This document shows, piece by piece, positions 1-4,857 of a DNA stretch of 5,816 bases. Origin of the DNA: Bacteroidota bacterium (GTDB lineage: Bacteria > Bacteroidota > Ignavibacteria > UBA10030); assembly GCA_025455125.1 (NCBI GenBank), contig JALONE010000084.1:1-5816 (forward strand), read 5' to 3'. The notes under the pieces were generated by a model. The model was not told the origin of the DNA. It searched no databases and was given only the letters and a program-made list of their open reading frames with translations. Numbering within the stretch: the first letter of the stretch is position 1; each line of letters begins with the position of its first letter. The translations under genes and the position numbers were made by a program.

Positions 1-1
1 C

Positions 2-727
2 GCCAAGGGTTTCTCGTACCTCCTCGTCGAGGACGGCTGGCAGGGCGGGCGAGACGAAAAGGGGCAGATCCGGCCTGCCGCAGGCTTCTCCGACATGGCG
101 GCCCTCGCCGCGTCTGTTCACGCCCGCGGCCTCAAGCTCGGCCTCGTCAGCTCCGCCGGCCCCAAGAGCTGCTCGGGCCGCGAGGGCAGCTATCTGCACG
201 AGGAGGAGGACGCCCGCACCTTCGCCCGCTGGGGCGTCGACCTGGTGCGCTACGACTGGTGCAGCTACGGCGACGTCGCCGGCAAGGATCTCTCGCAGGA
301 CGCGCAGGAACGCCCGTTCCGCGTCATGCGCGTGGCCCTCGACGGGACCGATCGGGACATCGTCTTCGGCCTCGGCCAGGAGGGCAACGCCGAGGTGGCG
401 TCCTGGGGCGGGACCGTCGGAGCCAACTTCTGGCGCACGGCGCCCGAGCTCACGGACGACTGGACGAGCGTCGCTGAAGCAGGCTTCGATCAGGGGCGGT
501 TCTCAAGCTTCGCCGCGCCGGGGATGTGGAACGATCCGGGACTGCTGATGCTCGGCCGATTGAGCCTCGGAGAGACCGGTTGGCTCAAAGAGTTGAAGCC
601 GGTTCGCCGTGATCAGGCCCACCGCGCTCATCGTCCAGGTTTCCGATGGCGAATACGTGAACATGAAGAACAACTCGTGCCGCCGGTCGAACCGGGGGCG
701 GAATGCATTGCCGGCATTCAACTCTGA
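2..727 (+). CDS. GH27 alpha-galactosidase-like glycoside hydrolase, internal fragment
   Basis: The reading frame is open from base 2 and only its middle is present. Residues 1-200 (numbered from base 2) follow the GH27 TIM barrel in order: YLLVEDGWQGGRDEKG (6-21), a GLKLGL strand (43-48), SSAGPKSC (50-57), WGVDLVRYDWCSYG (77-90), WRTAPELTDDW (144-154) and PGMWNDPGLL (173-182). Family members hydrolyse terminal alpha-galactosyl or related alpha-glycosidic bonds by a retaining mechanism. D85 in the YDW motif matches the nucleophile. The usual acid/base Asp position is E149 here, and the second Asp of WNDPD is G180. The N-terminus lies before the window. After about residue 200 similarity stops: the last ~41 codons to the stop at 725-727 are antisense to the receptor gene and look artefactual. 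The real 3' half (rest of the barrel and C-terminal beta domain) is missing. Composition is much more GC-rich than the rest of the window. The family call is confident; the substrate is not known. Confidence 0.85.
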   Translation, partial: AKGFSYLLVEDGWQGGRDEKGQIRPAAGFSDMAALAASVHARGLKLGLVSSAGPKSCSGREGSYLHEEEDARTFARWGVDLVRYDWCSYGDVAGKDLSQDAQERPFRVMRVALDGTDRDIVFGLGQEGNAEVASWGGTVGANFWRTAPELTDDWTSVAEAGFDQGRFSSFAAPGMWNDPGLLMLGRLSLGETGWLKELKPVRRDQAHRAHRPGFRWRIREHEEQLVPPVEPGAECIAGIQL

Positions 728-2761
728 GAACCTGTTGCTGGCCCACGAGTATCCATAACGAACCGTGCCGGCAACATCGCCCACCCGCTTCTCCAGCGTG
801 ACTTCCGCACCATACACATCGCCATCCCCAAGCAAGAGCGCATCAGTGAGAGAACTTGTCATCACAGAATCGTACACGAATTCGTGAAGCTTCTGCGTTG
901 TCCGATAGTACGTTTCAAGCGCGACGCGATAGCGAGCTTCCTCAAAATGCCGTTCCAGTCCGAGAGAGATTTGGAGTGATGTCGACGGTCGGACCTTGTC
1001 CGTCGACGGATACAGAAAGATGGAGGGATAGAAGAGAAAGATGCCGCTGTTGCGGTACGGATGCACGAACTGCGTCACCGCCGAGAACGAGGAAGTCAGA
1101 CGGAGATCGTCGCTCAGCGACGCTGAGAGCGAGAATCGGGGATCGACGGCGGACAGGGCGCCCTGATCCGAAAGGAACGACGTTGCACGCGCCCCGATCT
1201 CCGCCAACACAGATGGAACCAGCCGCCATTGATCCTGAACATAGACCGCAAGTTCCACCGGTGAGCGGCTATCGAACGTCATCGGCGCGATCTGACTGGA
1301 GAATGCATCGATGCGCCCCTCGATTCGATGCCGGACCAATTCAACGCCGCCAAGTGCCGTGTGGTATTCGTCGTAAAAGTACTCCGCGTGAGCCCGTACT
1401 GCGATATCCTCGATCCGATAGTCCGACAGGAAGGATTGCATTGACATACCCGCATTACTCAGACGATGACTCGCGTCGAAGCCGTACCGCGTGTAGACGG
1501 CCGCTGCTTGGAAGAAGAGAGACGGCGAAACCACGCCGGTCCACCGGAGATTCATGGCGGCATTGTCCCATCGAAGCGAATTTGTAAGCGAGGTGAGAAG
1601 CCCGTATGCGCCGGAATTGTACGAATCGCGACCGAAGAAGGCGCTGAGAGCGAGTCGTTGATCGTTCGCCATGTGATGCGTCAACTTGCCGATCACTTCG
1701 ATGGATCGCTGATCGCTCGGCCGAGCATCAGTGGCAAGGTGCGGGAACAGAAGATCAGGGTATCCGTGCCGGCCTGAGAGTACGAACGTGGTCTTCTCCA
1801 GGGCAGGCCCCTCCAGCAGAACAGCCGATCCGAACGATCCGACGGTGGCAGTCCCAGCGATCTCCTCAGATCCGTCCCGGAGCGAGACATCGAGGATCCC
1901 TCCGATGCGTCCTCCGTAGTACGGCGGCACACCTCCGGCGAGTGCCTGCACATCGCGCAATGCATCCCCGTTGAACGCGCTCATGATCCCGCCGAAGTGG
2001 ACAGGATTGTAGATACGCGCCCCTTCCAGCATGTATTGATTCTGATCGCCAGGGGTTGCGCGGATGTACACGCCGCGTGAGACGCTGCTCAGAGCAGAAA
2101 ACGCCGAACGCTGTCCCTCGATGGTCACATCCTGATGAACGAGACCTTGTTCGACCAAGGTGAGACCACAGACATTCGAACCCGGTTCAACATGAACCCG
2201 CTCGATCCGCGTCCCATACCCCAAGCGGCGGACATGCAACAGATAATCACCCGGACGAACATTGCGCAGCGAGAAGAAGCCGAACGGATTCGTCGAGCAC
2301 CAGCGATAGACGCTGTCGGCTCGTTCTCGTTCGCTTTGAGAAATGAGCAGAACGCTCGCAGCAACCACGCCTTCGCCCGTGAGGGAATCCCGGATTATGC
2401 CAGCAAGCGTCGCGGCAGACCGCGTTGCCTCCGATGGTTCGCGCTGAACGATGATCTGGCCTTCGATGACGGTCCACGCAAGCCCTTCCGGCCGAAGGAG
2501 GCTGCGAAGCGCTTCTTCAGCGCGGCAATTTGTGCATTCGGCGTTCGTTCGCCTTCCCGCGATATCTGCTTCGAGCGAGACGATCCGCATGCGATACCAT
2601 TGCATCAGCGAATCGAGAGCAGAGCGAAGTTCCATGTCGCGGAATTGAAACGAATGTCGGATCGACTGTTCCTGCGCATTGACCCCGGTGACTCCCATCA
2701 GGAGGATCACACTGCAGGCGATCGATCTCGCCACAGCCTGATGCAGCCTGCGCGCAAGCAT
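503..2761 (-). CDS. TonB-dependent outer-membrane receptor with STN signalling domain (FecA-like), 3' truncated at junction
   Basis: This is the receptor of a cell-surface signalling system and imports an unknown ligand using TonB energy. The start at 2761 is preferred over the in-frame ATG at 2788: it lies 1 nt after the fecR stop, has AGGA 9 nt upstream, and begins a clean signal peptide (MLARRLHQAVARSIACSVIL..., likely cut after VNA at 29). Domains from that start: STN about 35-106 (contacts FecR in this family; contains C76-x-x-C79); a carboxypeptidase-regulatory-like beta domain about 117-203; plug about 205-300 with DQNQYMLEGARIYNPVHFGG (239-258) and GGVPPYYGGRIGGILDV (276-292); then beta-barrel strands to about 721. 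The plug looks short: the usual segment ending in LPGV before G-x-Y-x-R is not seen. Residues 722-752 (bases 598-506) are antisense GH27 sequence past the junction, so the final barrel strands and the terminal aromatic residue are absent. The true coding part is about 600-2761. It is the last gene of the lipoprotein-fecR-receptor operon. Confidence 0.88.
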   Translation of the reverse strand: MLARRLHQAVARSIACSVILLMGVTGVNAQEQSIRHSFQFRDMELRSALDSLMQWYRMRIVSLEADIAGRRTNAECTNCRAEEALRSLLRPEGLAWTVIEGQIIVQREPSEATRSAATLAGIIRDSLTGEGVVAASVLLISQSERERADSVYRWCSTNPFGFFSLRNVRPGDYLLHVRRLGYGTRIERVHVEPGSNVCGLTLVEQGLVHQDVTIEGQRSAFSALSSVSRGVYIRATPGDQNQYMLEGARIYNPVHFGGIMSAFNGDALRDVQALAGGVPPYYGGRIGGILDVSLRDGSEEIAGTATVGSFGSAVLLEGPALEKTTFVLSGRHGYPDLLFPHLATDARPSDQRSIEVIGKLTHHMANDQRLALSAFFGRDSYNSGAYGLLTSLTNSLRWDNAAMNLRWTGVVSPSLFFQAAAVYTRYGFDASHRLSNAGMSMQSFLSDYRIEDIAVRAHAEYFYDEYHTALGGVELVRHRIEGRIDAFSSQIAPMTFDSRSPVELAVYVQDQWRLVPSVLAEIGARATSFLSDQGALSAVDPRFSLSASLSDDLRLTSSFSAVTQFVHPYRNSGIFLFYPSIFLYPSTDKVRPSTSLQISLGLERHFEEARYRVALETYYRTTQKLHEFVYDSVMTSSLTDALLLGDGDVYGAEVTLEKRVGDVAGTVRYGYSWASNRFSELNAGNAFRPRFDRRHELFFMFTYSPSETWTMSAVGLITANRLQLFEPTGLSEAQSAEHQQSRIVPHPRRGEA
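590..610. other. Chimeric junction between two unrelated sequences
   Basis: GH27 similarity on the + strand persists to about base 600 (…WLKELKP), where the family continues with a conserved TRLTPDE-like stretch. Instead the sequence becomes the antisense of a TonB-dependent receptor. Reading the - strand, receptor-like barrel sequence continues to about base 600 (…SAVGLITANR), then turns into 31 codons that are just the antisense of the GH27 gene and stop at 503-505. Both genes therefore lose their 3' ends at one point, and GC content drops across it. An assembly chimera, or a deletion or inversion breakpoint, explains this. The exact base is uncertain by about 10 nt. Confidence 0.75.
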
Positions 2762-2762
2762 C

Positions 2763-3671
2763 TTAGTAGATCCTGAATGCATTGCCATCCCGCATGAACC
2801 GTGTGTGCGTCACTTCGCAGAGCGCGACGACTGCAGAGCGCGCCGTTCGGGCATCCAAAACACCGTTCATTTCCGTCCCCTGCATCTGGATATCTGCGAT
2901 CACGATCGTCGCATTGAACCGCAGTTCGATCTCGCGGCACGCATCCGCGAGGGTTGTCTTGTTCAGAAAGAGCTTCCCGCTCATCCATCCCGGATAGTCC
3001 TCTGCTGGGATCGTCCCGGCATACTGCGGCGGTACATTTGCATGCATCACGCCGATCTGGCTCTGCGTAAGGATGATGGAACTGTCCGCGGATCGGACCT
3101 TCACTGTACCGCTTTTCACGGCAACCTCGACCACATCATCGCGAACGCGGACATTGAATTCCGTGCCAAGAACCTCAACGGTCGCCCGATCCGCAGTGAT
3201 AACAAAGGGGGTGTCATTTCGACGGACGCGGAAGAATGCTTCCCCGCTCAGCGAAACGTGACGAGGCGCTCCAGACTGTATGCGGTCAACAACGAGTTCC
3301 GATGTGTGGTGCAGCCGCACCTCCGATCCGTCCGCGAGGGAGACCTGCTGTTGCTCTCCCCGTCCAGTTGCGATGCGCTCCGGAACGCTCTGCGTCGGCG
3401 TGTAGTACAGAAAGGCACCCGCCGCGATCAGCGCAACTGCGGCGACCGCGAATGCCACCCGGGGAACCAGTCGATTCCGCACAGGAATGACGTTCGTAGA
3501 ACCCTGCGCGAGCGAACTCTGCAGCCGCGCCCATTGCTGAGGCGTCTCAGGGTCTGCATCGCGAACGTTGCCCATCGCTTCCTGCACGGCGTTGTCAATA
3601 TTCTCGTTCCGTGCATCGTGATCTCCCTCCGAGGGGGGGATGCCAAACAACGAATAGAAAAGTCGGTTCAT
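2763..3671 (-). CDS. fecR: FecR-family anti-sigma factor / sigma regulator
   Basis: A 302-residue single-pass inner-membrane protein that relays the signal from the receptor to the ECF sigma factor. The start at 3671 is chosen because AGGCGGTGA lies 5 nt upstream; the open frame extends to an ATG at 3740, but that would overlap the preceding gene by 64 nt. Residues 1-66 are the cytoplasmic anti-sigma part (…TPQQWARLQSSL…). A transmembrane helix spans 68-90 (LVPRVAFAVAAVALIAAGAF then LYY). The FecR domain is at about 99-195, with TGRGEQQQVSLADGSEVRL, SGEAFFRV and VLGTEFNVRV. A C-terminal domain like those of Bacteroidota FecR proteins (DUF4974-type) covers about 231-302 (GKLFLNKTTLADACREIELRF…), expected to meet the receptor's STN domain. 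It sits 5 nt after the lipoprotein gene and 1 nt before the receptor gene. The partner sigma factor gene is divergent, at 4205, rather than directly upstream as in fecIR. Family and role are confident; the ligand is unknown. Confidence 0.92.
   Translation of the reverse strand: MNRLFYSLFGIPPSEGDHDARNENIDNAVQEAMGNVRDADPETPQQWARLQSSLAQGSTNVIPVRNRLVPRVAFAVAAVALIAAGAFLYYTPTQSVPERIATGRGEQQQVSLADGSEVRLHHTSELVVDRIQSGAPRHVSLSGEAFFRVRRNDTPFVITADRATVEVLGTEFNVRVRDDVVEVAVKSGTVKVRSADSSIILTQSQIGVMHANVPPQYAGTIPAEDYPGWMSGKLFLNKTTLADACREIELRFNATIVIADIQMQGTEMNGVLDARTARSAVVALCEVTHTRFMRDGNAFRIY
2771..2774 (-). promoter_or_regulatory. Ribosome binding site deciding the receptor start
   Basis: AGGA on the - strand lies 9 nt before the ATG at 2761 and inside the last codons of fecR. 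No comparable site precedes the alternative ATG at 2788, which would add nine polar residues ahead of the signal peptide. This supports coupled translation with fecR. Confidence 0.55.
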
Positions 3672-3676
3672 GAGAT

Positions 3677-3685
3677 TCACCGCCT
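3677..3685 (-). promoter_or_regulatory. Strong Shine-Dalgarno of fecR overlapping the lipoprotein stop
   Basis: The - strand reads AGGCGGTGA, one mismatch from the AGGAGGTGA ideal, 5 nt before the fecR ATG. Its TGA is the stop codon of the upstream lipoprotein gene. This fixes the fecR start at 3671 and suggests translational coupling between the two genes. Confidence 0.7.
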
Positions 3686-4090
3686 TTGTGCGTGAAACGT
3701 CCCATAATTCGAGACGCCGGCAAAGGAGATCCATTCCCATCTGCCGGAATACCCCGTCCCGTCCACCGTTCCGATAAGCAAGAGATTATTATCGCGATAG
3801 TCCGGGTGCAGATCGACGATCAACCTGCCATTCGAGAAGCCGCCTGCCAGCGCACCGTGCCCTGTCTGCAGCGAGCTTTCTGTTGATTCTACGATCTCCA
3901 TGAAGTTCCACTCGCCTGTCACATGGGAGGAATCGGTCATCGTAAGCGTGAACCACCCCTTGACGATCGCCGTGCCCGATGAGTCGAAGCTCATGTACGA
4001 GTAGGCGCCACTTGGCATGGAATCTGTCGGGGACTCCGTGCAGGCGGCCAAAGAACCAAGAATGAGGAGTATCAAGAACGCTCGATTCAT
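3677..4090 (-). CDS. Small hypothetical lipoprotein, first gene of the fecR-receptor operon
   Basis: A 137-residue protein of unknown function. Residues 1-16 form a type II signal peptide, MNRAFLILLILGSLAA, followed by the lipobox cysteine C17, so the mature protein should be a membrane-anchored lipoprotein of about 121 residues. After a short polar linker (TESPTDSMPSG) the body is rich in alternating hydrophobic and Gly/Trp residues: GWFTLTMTDSSHVTGEW (45-61), GALAGGFSNGRLIVDL (79-94), NLLLIGTVDGTGYSGRW (102-118) and GVSNYGTFHAQR (125-136). This reads as a small all-beta sheet or barrel of repeated G-x-W/G-T-F turns; the fold is inferred, not recognised. It is 5 nt upstream of fecR in the same operon, so it is probably made with the receptor and may bind ligand or modulate signalling. 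No SD is visible within 15 nt of the ATG; a TATACT hexamer lies 6 nt upstream instead. Confidence 0.8.
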   Translation of the reverse strand: MNRAFLILLILGSLAACTESPTDSMPSGAYSYMSFDSSGTAIVKGWFTLTMTDSSHVTGEWNFMEIVESTESSLQTGHGALAGGFSNGRLIVDLHPDYRDNNLLLIGTVDGTGYSGRWEWISFAGVSNYGTFHAQRR

Positions 4091-4096
4091 GTCATA

Positions 4097-4102
4097 AGTA
4101 TA
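4097..4102 (-). promoter_or_regulatory. Candidate -10 element of the lipoprotein-fecR-receptor operon
   Basis: The - strand reads TATACT, ending 6 nt before the lipoprotein ATG at 4090. No -35 match is seen at the normal distance; that position is occupied by a G-rich repeat. If used, the transcript would start at or almost at the ATG (leaderless), which fits the missing SD. This rests on a single hexamer and is weak. Confidence 0.3.
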
Positions 4103-4112
4103 ACGATCATCT

Positions 4113-4128
4113 CCCCTATTCCCCCTAT
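4113..4128. repeat. Tandem CCCCTAT direct repeat in the divergent promoter region
   Basis: CCCCTAT occurs at 4113-4119 and again at 4122-4128, a 9 bp period. On the - strand it reads ATAGGGG twice, just upstream of the candidate -10 of the lipoprotein operon. It could be an operator or part of an alternative-sigma promoter; the sequence alone does not decide. Confidence 0.4.
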
Positions 4129-4167
4129 GTCGTCATCACGTAATCCATTCAATACGTTTGGCTCAAA

Positions 4168-4196
4168 TTGCACCTGCCGAGGATTGTTTCTATTTT
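4168..4196 (+). promoter_or_regulatory. Candidate promoter of the ECF sigma gene
   Basis: TTGCAC (4168-4173) and TATTTT (4191-4196) are separated by 17 bp, a housekeeping-like arrangement with three of six and four of six consensus matches. The -10 ends 8 nt before the ATG at 4205, so the message would be nearly leaderless. No convincing SD lies in front of that ATG, which is consistent. Support is weak without mapping of the transcript start. Confidence 0.3.
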
Positions 4197-4204
4197 CAAG
4201 AGCA

Positions 4205-4768
4205 ATGAGGCAGACAGCAGACAGAGCGGAAGAGGCGTTGGTAGTTGAACGGATCCGGCATTCGGATCGGGACGCACTTCGTTCCCTCTTTGAACAGTAT
4301 CAGCCGATCCTGTTTCGTTATGCGCTGCTTAGCACACGCGATCCGGATTCTGCGCACGACATCGTTCAAGAGACATTTTTGCGAGTCTGGAATCACCGTT
4401 CGTCCCTTCGGCCGGACCTTCCAGTCCTCGCGCTCCTCTTTCGCATCAGCAGGAACATCGCGCGGGATCAGGCAAAGCATCGGGATGTGCGGAGGCGGCT
4501 TGAGTATGAAATCCCCGCAAACTTGAATCCTTCAGCCGAGGACCCCGAGCATGCCACCCGAGCACGATTGCTGGAAGAGGAGATTCGCGAGATCGTTGAA
4601 CGGGACATTCCGGACAAGTGCCGCGACGTCTTCCTCCTGAGCCGAATGGAGGGATTCAGCAACGCGGAAATCAGCGCACAGCTGGGCATCAGTGTCAAGA
4701 CCGTCGAAAACCAGATGACGAAAGCCCTGAAAATCCTCAGACGCCGCCTGCGTGGACATGTCGAATAA
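4205..4768 (+). CDS. ECF-type RNA polymerase sigma factor (sigma-70 family)
   Basis: A 187-residue extracytoplasmic-function sigma factor with only regions 2 and 4. The start at 4205 gives the usual short N-terminus before region 2. The open frame extends to an ATG at 4127, but the extra 26 residues (with NCTCRGLFLFS) are not sigma-like and lack an SD. Region 2 covers about 24-91: ALRSLFEQYQPILFRYA, DIVQETFLRVW (52-62, the core-binding and -10 recognition part), and FRISRNIARDQAKHR. An acidic linker follows (about 100-125). Region 4 covers about 127-182, with the helix-turn-helix FSNAEISAQLGISVKTVENQ (151-170) for -35 recognition. It is divergent from the lipoprotein-fecR-receptor operon, and the FecR protein is the obvious regulator. 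It most likely drives that operon (inference). Stop TAA is at 4766-4768. Confidence 0.93.
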   Translation: MRQTADRAEEALVVERIRHSDRDALRSLFEQYQPILFRYALLSTRDPDSAHDIVQETFLRVWNHRSSLRPDLPVLALLFRISRNIARDQAKHRDVRRRLEYEIPANLNPSAEDPEHATRARLLEEEIREIVERDIPDKCRDVFLLSRMEGFSNAEISAQLGISVKTVENQMTKALKILRRRLRGHVE

Positions 4769-4781
4769 CGCCTTCATTCCG

Positions 4782-4802
4782 CAATCATCAATCTGCAATC
4801 CG
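4782..4802. repeat. Three-copy CAATCNN heptad repeat
   Basis: CAATC occurs at 4782, 4789 and 4796, each followed by two variable bases, giving a 7 bp period in the gap after the sigma gene; cgaaat follows the third copy. It resembles the short AATC-rich intergenic repeats seen in many environmental bacterial genomes. No role can be assigned, and it does not form an evident terminator hairpin. Confidence 0.4.
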
Positions 4803-4810
4803 AAATGGCA

Positions 4811-4842
4811 TTTGCTTCTTCCCTCCCCAGTCTCTAGTTTAG
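4811..4842 (+). promoter_or_regulatory. Possible Bacteroidota-type promoter of the serine hydrolase gene
   Basis: TTTG (4811-4814), a 20 bp spacer and TAGTTTAG (4835-4842) resemble the Bacteroidota TTTG / TAnnTTTG promoter, with one mismatch in the second box. The predicted start of transcription would be very close to the AGAGG ribosome site at 4847-4851, which counts against it. The gene could instead be read through from the sigma gene 89 bp upstream. Confidence 0.2.
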
Positions 4843-4857
4843 CGATAGAGGTTGACC

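Noticed and set aside
503..598. C-terminal 31 residues of the receptor open frame as genuine sequence
   Set aside because: They are the exact antisense of GH27 motifs, including WNDP, and lack the alternating pattern and final aromatic residue of a barrel end.
1..600. GH27 as part of a sugar-uptake locus with the TonB receptor
   Set aside because: The two genes are tempting as a polysaccharide utilisation pair, but their adjacency rests entirely on the suspect junction near base 600, and no SusD-like gene is present.
856..1587. + strand open frame (243 codons) opposite the receptor barrel
   Set aside because: The translation is low-complexity Arg/Pro/Ser-rich and antisense to a well-supported TonB receptor. 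No SD or motif supports it.
2805..3695. Long + strand open frame (296 codons) opposite fecR
   Set aside because: It is fully antisense to fecR, which has clear domains. The translation is rich in Arg, His and Cys with no recognisable family, typical of a shadow frame in this base composition.
4088..4111. Seven-codon leader ORF (MIVILMT) ending over the lipoprotein start
   Set aside because: It is preceded by a purine-rich run directly abutting the ATG with no usable spacing. The overlap with the lipoprotein start is probably chance, and the segment may not be transcribed.
4127..4204. Upstream start of the sigma gene at 4127
   Set aside because: The 26 added residues do not resemble sigma factors, no SD precedes this ATG, and it would overlap the control region of the divergent operon.
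4769..4857. Rho-independent terminator after the sigma gene
   Set aside because: I looked for a GC-rich stem followed by a T run and found only short imperfect pairings, so none is reported.
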